Below are positions 7,147 through 16,965 of a stretch of 64,000 nt of DNA, one piece after another (positions within the stretch are counted from its first letter, which is position 1; every line of letters begins with the position of its first letter). Below the pieces are notes generated by a model. The model was not told the origin of the DNA. It saw nothing but the letters and a program-made list of their open reading frames with translations, and made no database searches. Location: assembly GCA_009785425.1 (NCBI GenBank), contig WQWI01000007.1, positions 1 to 64,000 of the forward strand, in the 5' to 3' direction. This DNA is from Bacteroidales bacterium. GTDB taxonomy: Bacteria; Bacteroidota; Bacteroidia; Bacteroidales; P3. Made by a program: the position numbers and the translations under genes.

Positions 7147-10100
7147 ATGAAAAAAATCACAACTTTTTTAGTTTTCGCATTGGTGTTTGCCTTTGCGATT
7201 GTTCCATCGCAGACAGCAATAGCACAATTGCAAATCAACGGAACAGGCAATTTCACAACTGTTGCCGACTTTCAAACCGCAATCACATCAGCACTTGCAA
7301 GTGGAGATGTTACCGTTACGGGAGAACTTACAGGTGCAACAGAAAGCCTTACGCTTTCCATTCCTGCAAACAGGCGAGTTGTTTGGGAGGCAGAATATAC
7401 TTCCGAAGCATCAGTAGTAATTCGCGGTGTGGGTCCAGTTGCTACAATCGCTCCTGCCGGAACATTTGAAATAGTCGCGGGGGGAAAAATTCAAAACACA
7501 GTAGATATGTTTGGTGTGGCTATTTCCATACAAAGTCGTGGTACGACAGTTATTGTTAGCGGTGGCGAAGTAGTTAGTAGTGGAGGTATCTTTCCAGTAG
7601 GGATTGTTGTCGGTACAGGTTCGGAGCAACAAGTCATAATTACAGATGGTGTAGTGTCAGGTAGTCATCACTCCATTGATATTACTAATGATGCAGTTGT
7701 TTTTATATCGGGAAATCCTACAATTACAGGCACGATATCTACCGGCAACGGCGTTGCTATCACATACACAGGTGCTGGAGGAACGTATGATGCAGGAACA
7801 AATGAAAACCTTACGATACAACCAAACACTGCAACGGCTGTATGGGCGATTGAAAATGGTGTAAGCGGAGTTTCGTTTGCGAGAGGTGCGAACACGGGGT
7901 TCATTGCCGTTGATGGAGTAACGGTTACCGGTGCTGTTCCACAAACTTGGGATATTGGTTCGCCAATTGCCACGAGTGTAACAGCTACTTTGCACAACGA
8001 TACGCTTACTATTAGCGGCTTTGGCCCTACTCAAAATTTCAACAATACGACCAATAGGTCTCCGTGGTTTAATGTCGTTGCAAATATCGAAAAGGTAATC
8101 ATTAACAACGGAGTTACATCTATAGGAGAATCTATGTTTTTTGAGCACGCTAACCTTACTTCAATTACCATCCCTAACACAGTAAGCACTATCGGAGCGT
8201 TTGCATTTCGAGCGAGTGGACTCGTTTCTGTGACTATTCCTATCGGTGTAACATCTATCGAAGAAGGATTATTTTGGGATGCGACCAATCTTGTTTCGGC
8301 AACCATTCCTAACAACGTAACTTCAATTGGAAGTAGTGCATTTTGGAATACCGCTCTCACTTCAGTCGTGATACCTAACAGCGTGACCACTATAAGACGC
8401 TGGGCATTTGGCAATTGTACGAGCCTCACTTCGTTAACCATTGGTAGTGGTGTAACATTAATCGAAGGGGACGCATTTGCAAATACAGGCTTGACATCGG
8501 TAACTATTCCTAACAACGTAACTTCTATCGGACTTCTTGCGTTTGCCAATAATGCAAATCTAAGAAATGTGACTATAGCTGATGGCACGAGTAATTTAGC
8601 ATTAGCAGGTACTGGTATGGCTATTGGTCCGGGTTGGACGCCCGATACGCTACATTTGGGCAGAAACATTACTCATTCAATGTCCATTTCACCATTTGGC
8701 ACAAATATTGAGTATCTTACGATCGGTGAAAGCGTTACAAGCATTCCAAACAACGCCTTTTGGGACAATGCCAATCTGACCACAGTAGTGATCCCAAATA
8801 GTGTGACTACTATTGGAACTTGGGCATTTGGCGATTGCCCTAACCTCACTTCGGTAACCTTTGGTAGTGGCATAACCTCTATTGGGAATAATGCATTTCG
8901 GAGCACTGGTCTCACATCTGTGGTAATTCCTGACGGCGTAACGTCTATTGGAATTTCTGTATTTCAGGATTGTATTGATCTTGCTTCAGTAACTATGCCA
9001 AACAGCGTAACTTCTATCGGAAATTATGCATTTCTAAATAGCGGCCTTACAAGCCTAACCTTGCCTGCTAACCTAACAAGCATCGGCAATTCTGCATTTC
9101 AAAACAATACAAGTCTCACAGGAAATTTGATTTTGCCTGTAGGATTAACAACTATCGGCAATTCTGCGTTTGAGAACACAGGGTTCATTGGAGAGTTAAT
9201 TTTTCCTGCAAACTTAACGAGCATAGGAAGCCGTGCCTTTGCAGACTGCATAGGACTAACGTCTCTATTTATCCCCAATGGTTCGATTACGATTGGAGAT
9301 TTTGCGTTTTTTAACAATCCGAGTTTGGTCTCTGTAATTAGTCCAAGTCTTGTGCCACCTATAGTTCAGGCAAATACATTTTTAACATTAAGTCCAACCA
9401 TTTGTCTATATGTGCCAGGAGAGTCTCTTGAAGCCTATCAGGCTGCTATCGGTTGGAATTTGATTTTGTGTGTTGAACCGTTAGCAACATTTACCGTAAC
9501 TTTCAATTCACAAGGTGGTTCGGAAGTAGAAACACAAACTGTGATGCAAGGCGACAGACCAATAATGCCAACGCCACCTGTTCGTGCAGGCTCTATTTTC
9601 GAGGGTTGGGCAGTAGATGCAAACGGCACGATTGTTTGGAATTTTGCAACAAGTATCATAACATCAGACACCACGCTTTTTGCGAAGTGGAACGTTGTTT
9701 TTGAGGGAGAAGGTACGAGTGAGAATCCATTCACAATTGCGACTGCAGAACAACTTGCACAATTAGCAAGTATTGTAAACGTTGGCGACACGCTTCACAG
9801 TACTCGGTATTATATGCTGATTGCAGACATTGACCTATCTAGTTTCGGTGTAGATTTCAACAGCAGCAGAGGTTGGATTCCGATTGGCACTCCAACAAAT
9901 CCGTTTAGAGGTCATTTCGATGGCGATGGTTTTATGATTAGCAATTTATTCATTGATAACGGAGGTGTTGGTGGTGCTGACGATCTAGGATTGTTCGGTG
10001 TGATTGATAGAGGTTCGGTACAAAATCTTGCTGTTGTCGATGTAGATATTACCGGCCGACATCGAATAGGTGGCATAGTAGGTGTATTAGGAAGCGGTAG

Positions 10101-10959
10101 TCGTATACATGCTTGCTACACTGCAGGAGTAGTTAGTAATAGTAACTTTATTGGTAATGAGATTGGCGGTATAGTAGGGCGAAACTACGGTAGTGTAGAA
10201 AATAGTTTTTCTACAAGCTCTGTTACAGCACACAACTCTGCTGGTGGTATAGCGGGTCGTTCCGAAGAAGGTAGCAGTGTAAGCAACAGCTATGCTACAG
10301 GAGAGATTCGGGGACAAGCCTCTGGTGGAGGCATCGTTGGTTCCTTTAGATTTCCTGGAAGAATAATAAGCAGTGCAGCTTTAAATCTCAGTTCATCTGC
10401 AGGACGTGTACTGGGAACCGTTGTGGTGGACTGGCGGGACGCTGTCCTTTCAAACCATGCTTTGGATGTCATGGTAACTACTGGGGGTGGTGTATTCGAG
10501 TGGGAACTTGAACTCCACCTGCGGAATGGTAAAAACATGAGTGCCCAACAGGCTCTAACCGCATCTTTCTGGACAACCGCATCCAACTGGTACGGTGGCT
10601 CCGGATGGGATACAGATGTGTGGATAATCGAAGATGGCAAATTACCACAACTCAGAACTATGAGAGGTGAACAGCCCGATGTTCCTGAGCATATTACCCG
10701 TCACGCCACGAACATCACAGATTTCGAAATCCAAAGCACAATCAACGTGTTTCCAAACCCATTCACCGACATCATACACATCGCAGAGGCAGAAGGTTTC
10801 TCGCTACAAGTATTAACCCAAACCGGTGCAGTTGTTCACACGCAAAGACTCACAACTTCTCTCGAAACCGTGAATTTGCAACACCTTCCGGCAGGAATCT
10901 ACATTCTACGTTTGGAAAAAGACGGACAAATCAGAACAACACGAGTTGTGAAACAATAA
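7147..10959 (+). CDS. BspA-like leucine-rich-repeat surface protein with T9SS sorting domain
   Basis: 1270 residues. Signal peptide (about 1-26). A beta-rich N-terminal part is followed by many BspA/TpLRR-type leucine-rich repeats (about 280-750), each like LTSVTIPNNVTSIGLLAFAN. Then come one Listeria-Bacteroides (InlB B-type, Flg_new) repeat (about 781-850: VTFNSQGGSEVETQTV to ITSDTTLFAKW), GLUG-type repeats (about 960-1060: GGIVGRNYGSVENSFSTSSV), and a type A T9SS C-terminal domain (about 1198-1270: NVFPNPFTDIIHI to AGIYILRLEKDG). It should be exported by T9SS and displayed on the cell surface, where BspA-like proteins act in adhesion. The repeats are also visible at DNA level, so array length may vary by recombination. 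Confidence 0.9.
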   Translation: MKKITTFLVFALVFAFAIVPSQTAIAQLQINGTGNFTTVADFQTAITSALASGDVTVTGELTGATESLTLSIPANRRVVWEAEYTSEASVVIRGVGPVATIAPAGTFEIVAGGKIQNTVDMFGVAISIQSRGTTVIVSGGEVVSSGGIFPVGIVVGTGSEQQVIITDGVVSGSHHSIDITNDAVVFISGNPTITGTISTGNGVAITYTGAGGTYDAGTNENLTIQPNTATAVWAIENGVSGVSFARGANTGFIAVDGVTVTGAVPQTWDIGSPIATSVTATLHNDTLTISGFGPTQNFNNTTNRSPWFNVVANIEKVIINNGVTSIGESMFFEHANLTSITIPNTVSTIGAFAFRASGLVSVTIPIGVTSIEEGLFWDATNLVSATIPNNVTSIGSSAFWNTALTSVVIPNSVTTIRRWAFGNCTSLTSLTIGSGVTLIEGDAFANTGLTSVTIPNNVTSIGLLAFANNANLRNVTIADGTSNLALAGTGMAIGPGWTPDTLHLGRNITHSMSISPFGTNIEYLTIGESVTSIPNNAFWDNANLTTVVIPNSVTTIGTWAFGDCPNLTSVTFGSGITSIGNNAFRSTGLTSVVIPDGVTSIGISVFQDCIDLASVTMPNSVTSIGNYAFLNSGLTSLTLPANLTSIGNSAFQNNTSLTGNLILPVGLTTIGNSAFENTGFIGELIFPANLTSIGSRAFADCIGLTSLFIPNGSITIGDFAFFNNPSLVSVISPSLVPPIVQANTFLTLSPTICLYVPGESLEAYQAAIGWNLILCVEPLATFTVTFNSQGGSEVETQTVMQGDRPIMPTPPVRAGSIFEGWAVDANGTIVWNFATSIITSDTTLFAKWNVVFEGEGTSENPFTIATAEQLAQLASIVNVGDTLHSTRYYMLIADIDLSSFGVDFNSSRGWIPIGTPTNPFRGHFDGDGFMISNLFIDNGGVGGADDLGLFGVIDRGSVQNLAVVDVDITGRHRIGGIVGVLGSGSRIHACYTAGVVSNSNFIGNEIGGIVGRNYGSVENSFSTSSVTAHNSAGGIAGRSEEGSSVSNSYATGEIRGQASGGGIVGSFRFPGRIISSAALNLSSSAGRVLGTVVVDWRDAVLSNHALDVMVTTGGGVFEWELELHLRNGKNMSAQQALTASFWTTASNWYGGSGWDTDVWIIEDGKLPQLRTMRGEQPDVPEHITRHATNITDFEIQSTINVFPNPFTDIIHIAEAEGFSLQVLTQTGAVVHTQRLTTSLETVNLQHLPAGIYILRLEKDGQIRTTRVVKQ

Positions 10960-10995
10960 AGCATAACGTGGTATGGGTTACGGTGTGTGTTTCGT

Positions 10996-11147
10996 AGTAA
11001 ACAGATTCCTCGCTTTGCTCGGAATGACGAGTGGTGGTAGGTGGAGGAGAGAAAAAGGGAGCGACAAAGTCGCTCCCTTTTTCTCCTTCTTACCTCTATA
11101 ATCGCTGTCATTCCGAAGGAGTGAAACGACTGAGGAATCTGTTTGCT
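10996..11147. repeat. family A composite nested palindrome, copy 1
   Basis: The outer arms are AACAGATTCCTCG to CGGAATGACG (10996-11029) and GTCATTCCG to GAGGAATCTGTTTGCT (11107-11147), in inverted orientation. Inside lies a perfect 17-bp hairpin with a 3-base loop (11049-11065 pairs with 11069-11085; core GGGAGCGAC-AAA-GTCGCTCCC). It fills the space between the LRR adhesin stop and the deformylase promoter. A second element with the same architecture lies at 40699-40847. Confidence 0.7.
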
Positions 11148-11164
11148 ATTCCGATATTTTTTCG

Positions 11165-11172
11165 TATCTTTG
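11165..11172 (+). promoter_or_regulatory. -7 box of the def promoter
   Basis: TATCTTTG followed by CAAA, 29 bases before the def ATG at 11201 and 18 bases after the end of the family A repeat. Confidence 0.65.
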
Positions 11173-11200
11173 CAAATTATTTTATTCGCTTTTAGACTGT

Positions 11201-11758
11201 ATGATAAGACCAATTTTAGCCCTCGGGCATCCGAACCTACGAAAGAAATCGGAAAAAATCACTCCGGATTTTCCTGAACTGAAAACGCTGATTGTAGACT
11301 TATATGAAACCATGAACAACGCAAGTGGCGTTGGTTTAGCTGCAATTCAAGTGAACGTTCCTGTGAGTGTGGTTGTCGTAAATGCAGACCCGTTTAAAGA
11401 AGACCATCCGGATTTGGAAGGTTTTCAAAAAACATATATCAACCTCGAAATTCTTGAAGAAACCGGTGAAGAATGGACTTACAACGAAGGTTGTTTGAGC
11501 GTCCCAACCATTAACGAAGATGTTTCACGGAAGCCGACCATCAAAATAGAATACGATGATGAAAATTTTGTACGTCAAACCGAAACGGTGAGTGGTATGG
11601 TGGCACGCATTCTGCAACACGAATATGACCATTTGCAAGGACGTGTATTTACGGATAGTTTGAGCAGTTTAAGACGAATGCTACTGCGAAAAAAAATCGA
11701 TCAAATCTCAAAAGGTCAGATTTCCGGAAAATATAAAATGATACACCCTCGAAAATAA
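11201..11758 (+). CDS. def: peptide deformylase
   Basis: 185 residues, normal length. It removes the formyl group from the N-terminal methionine of new proteins in the cytosol, using a metal ion. All three family motifs are present: GVGLAAIQ (motif 1), EGCLSVP with the metal-ligand Cys (motif 2), and QHEYDHLQG, the HExxH motif (motif 3). The start at 11201 follows a TATCTTTG box. The next gene (SpmAB fusion) starts two bases after its stop, so the two are very likely co-transcribed, with def first. Confidence 0.97.
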   Translation: MIRPILALGHPNLRKKSEKITPDFPELKTLIVDLYETMNNASGVGLAAIQVNVPVSVVVVNADPFKEDHPDLEGFQKTYINLEILEETGEEWTYNEGCLSVPTINEDVSRKPTIKIEYDDENFVRQTETVSGMVARILQHEYDHLQGRVFTDSLSSLRRMLLRKKIDQISKGQISGKYKMIHPRK

Positions 11759-11759
11759 T

Positions 11760-12998
11760 ATGGTACTGAATTATATTTGGGTCGGCTTTTTCTTGATAGC
11801 ATTTGTAATCGCTGTTTTGAACCTTGCCATAACCGGCGATGCGACTACGTTCAGAGTCGTTATTGATGCAACGTTTAGTGCTTCGAGAATGGCTGTACTC
11901 GACATTGCGTTGCCGCTAACCGGAATTATGACGCTATGGCTCGGCTTTATGAATATCGGTGAAAAAGCCGGTGCTATAAGGATTATGTCGAGAATAGTCG
12001 GACCATTTTTTAGTAGATTATTTCCCGAAATTCCCAAAGACCACCCTGCTTCAGGGCAATTATTAATGAATTTTTCCGCAAACCTGCTTGGTTTGGACAA
12101 TGCTGCTACTCCAATGGGACTAAAGGCAATGAAAAGTTTGCAAGAACTCAACCCAAACAAAGAAGTGGCGAGTAATGCCCAAATCATGTTTCTGGCAATC
12201 AACACATCAGGTTTAGCAATCATTCCCGTTTCCATCATCGCACAACGTGCAATCATGGGGGCTTCAAGCCCGACAGATATTGTTATTCCGCTTTTGATTA
12301 CAACCTATATTTCAACATTGGCGGCGATTATATTTGTTGGAATTAAGCAAAAAATAAACCTGCTAAACAGCGTTTTTTTAGGTTGGATAATTGGAATAAC
12401 GGCTTTTTTGGGAACATTAACACTTTATCTTTCAACGTTGCCCGAAGAGCAGATGCAAGCCGTTTCAAGTTTGGTGAGCAACGGCCTTTTACTCTTGATT
12501 ATATGCGGATTTATTGCAGGCGGTGTGTACAAACGTATCAATGTTTACGAGGCGTTTATTGACGGTGCAAAAGACGGATTTACGACAATCATAAAAATCA
12601 TTCCGTTTTTAGTTGGAATGCTTGTCGCAATCGCTGTTTTCAGGGCTTCCGGAGCGATGGGATATTTGATTGATGGAATTGCTTGGTGTGTTGCTGCCGT
12701 TGGATTACCCACTGACTGGGTGAATGCTTTACCAACTGCAATTATGAGACCATTAAGCGGAAGCGGTGCAAGAGCCATGATGATAGAAAGTATGGCGACC
12801 TATGGTGCGGATAGTTTCGTAGGAAGGTTATCAGCTTTATTTCAAGGTTCGACAGACACAACGTTTTACATCATTGCATTGTACTTCGGTTCTGTAGGAA
12901 TTAAACGCATACGCTATTCCGTGCAAGCGGGCTTGATGAGCGATTTTGTTGGTGTGATTGCTGCGATATTTGTGGCGTATTTGTTCTTTGCACTGTAA
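11760..12998 (+). CDS. SpmA-SpmB fusion, nucleoside-recognition-domain membrane protein
   Basis: 412 residues, strongly hydrophobic with about ten membrane helices. The N-terminal half (1-190) matches SpmA (LGLDNAATPMGLKAMKSLQ, then FLAINTSGLAIIPVSIIA); the C-terminal half (about 235-412) matches SpmB (MRPLSGSGARAMMIESMATY, then QGSTDTTFYIIALYFGSVG). Both halves carry the nucleoside-recognition (gate) domain. In Bacillus the two separate proteins are involved in spore dehydration; this organism is not expected to sporulate, so the role here is unknown, perhaps small-molecule transport. The fused form is common in Bacteroidota. It lies two bases after def. Confidence 0.9.
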   Translation: MVLNYIWVGFFLIAFVIAVLNLAITGDATTFRVVIDATFSASRMAVLDIALPLTGIMTLWLGFMNIGEKAGAIRIMSRIVGPFFSRLFPEIPKDHPASGQLLMNFSANLLGLDNAATPMGLKAMKSLQELNPNKEVASNAQIMFLAINTSGLAIIPVSIIAQRAIMGASSPTDIVIPLLITTYISTLAAIIFVGIKQKINLLNSVFLGWIIGITAFLGTLTLYLSTLPEEQMQAVSSLVSNGLLLLIICGFIAGGVYKRINVYEAFIDGAKDGFTTIIKIIPFLVGMLVAIAVFRASGAMGYLIDGIAWCVAAVGLPTDWVNALPTAIMRPLSGSGARAMMIESMATYGADSFVGRLSALFQGSTDTTFYIIALYFGSVGIKRIRYSVQAGLMSDFVGVIAAIFVAYLFFAL

Positions 12999-13063
12999 CA
13001 CTTTTTAACAATTTGCTGTTTGTTTTTTGTGTAATTTTGTTTTGATTTGTCAAAAAAAATACT

Positions 13064-13071
13064 TAACTTTG
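13064..13071 (+). promoter_or_regulatory. -7 box of the restriction-modification gene
   Basis: TAACTTTG at 13064-13071 with TTTG at 13041-13044 (19-base spacing). The predicted transcription start is near 13075, so the in-frame TTG at 13083 would have almost no leader. The ATG at 13110 is preferred. Confidence 0.6.
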
Positions 13072-13109
13072 CAAAAGCATAGTTGTATACGTCTTATAAA
13101 CCCACAAGC

Positions 13110-16100
13110 ATGGACTATAAAAAAAATCTTGTCGCATTGGGATTTAGCCCAAAAGAGAAGGCTATTGAAGTTTTTTCAAAAAAATATCCGCAGGTTGGTA
13201 ACTATAGTATTGATGTGGATTTGAAAAAACAAACCATTAATTATGGTGGTAAAATAAAATCTGAAAATAAAACCACTCAAAATTTATCTCAACCCGAAAA
13301 TTTTGTGGTACTGGAGTGTGTAAATCGTCTGCTTGAAAAGGGTTATAAGCCTGAAAATATTATCCTTGAAAAAACTTGGCAAACAGGACACGGAACCTCG
13401 GGCAGGGTAGATATTTGCGTGACGCGGAATGATGGTACTATCTACTTGATGGTAGAATGTAAAACTTACGGAAAAGAATTTGATAAAGAACTAAAAAACA
13501 TTCAAAAAAACGGAGGACAACTTTTTACCTATTTTCAACAAGATAAGAGTGCAGAAGTGTTAATGCTCTATGCTTCAGAATTAAAGGGAAATAAGATTGA
13601 TTACAAAAATGAAATAATACACATAGAGGAAGGTTGCAGACAAACTAACAATGTAAAAGATTTTTATGATAGTTGGAATAAACTACCTGTTTCGAATGGA
13701 ATCTTTGAAGAATGGGTCGCTCCATACAGTTTTCAAAGTAAGGCATTAACGCCGGAAGAATTAAAGTACATAACTCAAGCGGATAGTGGCTTTATTTTTA
13801 ATCGTTTTCTTGAAATCTTGCGACATAATGCAGTATCTGATAAGCCGAATGCGTTCAATAAAATTTTCACGTTATTTCTTTGTAAAATATATGATGAGAA
13901 AGCCACGAAACCAAATGAAGAGTTGGCTTTCCAGTGGTTCTATACACCATATCAATATGAAGGCACTTTTTATCCCCCTGACACCAATATTTCATTTCAG
14001 AAACGCTTGACAGACCTTTACAAAAAAGGAATGAAAGACTTTTTGGAAAAAGAGGTTACTGATATTTCGGATGCTGATTTTACCTGCAAATATGGGAGTA
14101 TAGACGAAAATATTCGCAAAAGAATTTTAGACGACCTAACAGAAATTAGATTAAAAAAGAACAACGAATTTGCTATAAAAGAAGTTTTTGATGATGATTC
14201 CTTTAACGAAAATGCTAAAGTTGTAAAAGAAGTTGTTGAACTTCTGCAACGATATAAAATTCGCTACGCTTCTAAACAGCAGTATCTTTCTGATTTTTTT
14301 GAAATGCTTCTAACCACGGGATTGAAGCAAGAATCAGGACAATTTTTCACTCCGGTTCCCATTGCACAATTTATCATCAAAAGTTTGCCGACTGATAAAA
14401 TAGTTCAAGAAAAATTAGAAAAAGGAATTAAAGATGATTTCCTGCCTCAAGTTATTGATTATGCGTCTGGCAGCGGGCACTTCATAACAGAAGGTATGCA
14501 TGAATTACAACGCCTACTTGACAATTACGATCGCGATAGTTTATTTGGTGATGCAAAAAAGTTCGTTGAGGTTGCAGAAATCCTTCCTTACAATTGGGCT
14601 TTTGACTACGTTTATGGTATTGAAAAAGATTATCGCCTTGTAAAAGTGGGTAAGGTCGGTTGTTATTTACATGGTGATGGCTTGGCAAGAGTTATTCATA
14701 GCGATGGTTTGGGTAGTTTTGCGAAAACGAAAGAATACAAAGGATTTTTGAAGAAAACGGACAAAGATTTTCCTAAAGAAAATAAACAGTTTGATATAGT
14801 TATTTCCAATCCGCCTTATTCAGTTTCATCATTCAAAAACAATGCGAGTAAATACTACGGAGAAGAGGATTTCGATTTGTACGAAAGTCTTACTGATAGC
14901 AGTTCTGAAATAGAGTGTCTTTTCATAGAGCGTACCAAACAACTTTTGAAAGACGGCGGTGTGGCAGGAATTATTTTACCGAGTTCTATATTTAGCAATG
15001 AAGGAATTTATACCAAAGCACGTGAGATTATTTTACGAAATTTTCAAATAACTGCAATTGCCGAATTAGGTAACAACACATTTATGGCAACAGGTACAAA
15101 TACTGTTGTTCTTTTCCTACGTCGTGTAAATAACTACGACAGTATCAATCTACAAAAGAGTATTGATAGCTTTTTTATCAATTGCCAAGATGTTACACTA
15201 AACAAAACAGAACAACCATTCAGTAAGTATGTTCAACATGTTTGGGAAGCAATTACTTTTGATGATTACGTTTCGTTGGTAAAAAAAATCCCAAACACAG
15301 CGGTGAAAAATCACGAGTTCTATAAAAACTATGAAAAAACCGTTGAGGAAAAAATTAAACGTGAAATTTCAATAAAACAAAAAAACAGGAAAACAAAACT
15401 AACAACTGAAGATATAGAAAAAATAGAAGAACGTGTCGAAAAAGAATGTTGGACTGTTTTTATTGAAACCGAAAAGGAAAAACTTCTCTATTTTATTTTG
15501 GCATATCCTCAACAGGTTGTGTTAGTGCAAACAGGCGAAAAAGATGCCGAAAAAAAATTCTTGGGTTACGAATTTTCAAATCGCAGAGGCAACGAGGGGA
15601 TTCACCCGATACGGCGAGGAATAAATCCAAATACAGGAAAAGAATATAAGATAAGCGATTGTACAAGATTGTTTGACGATAACATATTTGACAATCCTCA
15701 AAAAGCAAGTACTTATATTTACAAAGCATTTTCAAATGATTACGAATTTCCAATTGACGAAAGTTTGAAAAACAATATCTCTCGTGTTCGCTTAATTGAT
15801 ATGCTCACTTTTGATCGTGCAGGATTTGCAAAGAGTATTTCTACAGCGGTAAAAAAAAAAGTGAAAGTTGATAGTAAGTGGGATTTAGTGAAATTAGGTG
15901 ATGTTTCGCAAATTAATTATGGAACGAGAATAGTAAAAAGGACAGAAGAGGGAACAATTTATCCCGTTTATGGCGGCGGTGGTGAAACATTTAGAGCAAA
16001 TTCTTTCAACAGAAAAAACACCTACATTATTTCACGATTTGGAATGTCGCCTGAGTGTGTCAGGCTTGTATTAGGAAATTTTTTTTTAAATGATTCGGGA

Positions 16101-16961
16101 ATGACATTAGATAGTTCGAATGTTTTGCTGAATCAAAAGTATCTCGACTATTACTTATACTTTAACCAGGAACTTGTGTACCTATGTGGTAGGGGTATCG
16201 CCCAAAAAAATATCGACATTGAGGCTTTTAATTCAATTCCTTTACCTCTTCCACCCCAAGAAATACAACAAAAAATTGTTAAGGAAATAGAAGTGCAGGA
16301 AAGGAAAGAAGGTACGGCGAAAGACAAAATTGAAAAATGCAAAGAGCAAATTGAGAATATATGTTTGCAGGTACATTCCAGCCACAATAAAGAGAGGTTA
16401 TCCCAACTGACGAAAACAAATCCATCAAAAAAAGAAATTGCAGATTTAGATATAAATACGCTAATTTCATTTGTGGATATGCCGTCTGTAAGTAATGACG
16501 GATATATTGTAAATAAAGTTGATAAACCATACTCCGAAATAAAAAGAGGAAGCTACACTTATTTTCGTGAGGGCGACATCATTATAGCAAAAATCACGCC
16601 TTGTATGGAAAATGGGAAGTGTGCATTAGCAACAAATCTCACAAATGGCTTAGCGCTAGGAAGTTCAGAATTTCACGTACTTAGAGCAGATAATGATAAA
16701 ATCAACACCAGATATCTGTTTACTTTGCTGAATAGAAAATCTGTTAGGGCAGAAGCAGAAAAAAATATGACAGGAACAAGCGGACACCGCCGTGTTCCTA
16801 TCAATTTTTATGAAAATTTGGAAATTCCTTTGCCACCACTTTCCGAACAACAAAAAATCGTTTTCAAAATTGAAAAAATTGAAGCAGAGATTGCCAAGTT
16901 AGAACAACAATTAGCCGAAATTCCAAAAGAAAAAGAAGCGATTTTGAAAAAGTATCTGTAG
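13110..16961 (+). CDS. single-chain restriction-modification enzyme (nuclease, N6-adenine methyltransferase and two specificity domains)
   Basis: 1283 residues from the ATG. Residues 1-190 resemble the HSDR_N nuclease domain, with a PD-(D/E)xK-type core (GRVD101, then VE116CK118). A helical connector leads to an HsdM-type methyltransferase: SGQFFTPVPIAQFI, SAM motif I IDYASGSGHF (about 448) and catalytic NPPY (about 568). Two type I S-like target-recognition domains follow (about 923-1075 and 1108-1260), each ending with IPLPLPP or IPLPPLSEQQKI and a helical spacer. No helicase or translocase motifs are visible, so it resembles type IIG/IIB-like enzymes rather than classical type I. It should cut and methylate DNA at a bipartite site. 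It is more AT-rich than the flanking genes and is probably acquired. The T9SS plug gene starts four bases after its stop. Confidence 0.88.
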   Translation: MDYKKNLVALGFSPKEKAIEVFSKKYPQVGNYSIDVDLKKQTINYGGKIKSENKTTQNLSQPENFVVLECVNRLLEKGYKPENIILEKTWQTGHGTSGRVDICVTRNDGTIYLMVECKTYGKEFDKELKNIQKNGGQLFTYFQQDKSAEVLMLYASELKGNKIDYKNEIIHIEEGCRQTNNVKDFYDSWNKLPVSNGIFEEWVAPYSFQSKALTPEELKYITQADSGFIFNRFLEILRHNAVSDKPNAFNKIFTLFLCKIYDEKATKPNEELAFQWFYTPYQYEGTFYPPDTNISFQKRLTDLYKKGMKDFLEKEVTDISDADFTCKYGSIDENIRKRILDDLTEIRLKKNNEFAIKEVFDDDSFNENAKVVKEVVELLQRYKIRYASKQQYLSDFFEMLLTTGLKQESGQFFTPVPIAQFIIKSLPTDKIVQEKLEKGIKDDFLPQVIDYASGSGHFITEGMHELQRLLDNYDRDSLFGDAKKFVEVAEILPYNWAFDYVYGIEKDYRLVKVGKVGCYLHGDGLARVIHSDGLGSFAKTKEYKGFLKKTDKDFPKENKQFDIVISNPPYSVSSFKNNASKYYGEEDFDLYESLTDSSSEIECLFIERTKQLLKDGGVAGIILPSSIFSNEGIYTKAREIILRNFQITAIAELGNNTFMATGTNTVVLFLRRVNNYDSINLQKSIDSFFINCQDVTLNKTEQPFSKYVQHVWEAITFDDYVSLVKKIPNTAVKNHEFYKNYEKTVEEKIKREISIKQKNRKTKLTTEDIEKIEERVEKECWTVFIETEKEKLLYFILAYPQQVVLVQTGEKDAEKKFLGYEFSNRRGNEGIHPIRRGINPNTGKEYKISDCTRLFDDNIFDNPQKASTYIYKAFSNDYEFPIDESLKNNISRVRLIDMLTFDRAGFAKSISTAVKKKVKVDSKWDLVKLGDVSQINYGTRIVKRTEEGTIYPVYGGGGETFRANSFNRKNTYIISRFGMSPECVRLVLGNFFLNDSGMTLDSSNVLLNQKYLDYYLYFNQELVYLCGRGIAQKNIDIEAFNSIPLPLPPQEIQQKIVKEIEVQERKEGTAKDKIEKCKEQIENICLQVHSSHNKERLSQLTKTNPSKKEIADLDINTLISFVDMPSVSNDGYIVNKVDKPYSEIKRGSYTYFREGDIIIAKITPCMENGKCALATNLTNGLALGSSEFHVLRADNDKINTRYLFTLLNRKSVRAEAEKNMTGTSGHRRVPINFYENLEIPLPPLSEQQKIVFKIEKIEAEIAKLEQQLAEIPKEKEAILKKYL

Positions 16962-16965
16962 CTTA

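Noticed and set aside
7960-9320. CRISPR-like array suggested by repeated DNA words
   Set aside because: The repeats are in frame, encode leucine-rich repeats, and vary in sequence and length; no constant repeat with unique spacers.
7657-10640. Several long antisense open frames opposite the LRR adhesin gene
   Set aside because: They arise from the repetitive codon pattern of the leucine-rich repeats; no start signals and no sensible protein features.
13083-13109. TTG start of the restriction-modification gene
   Set aside because: It would lie only a few bases after the predicted transcription start; the ATG at 13110 gives a normal leader.
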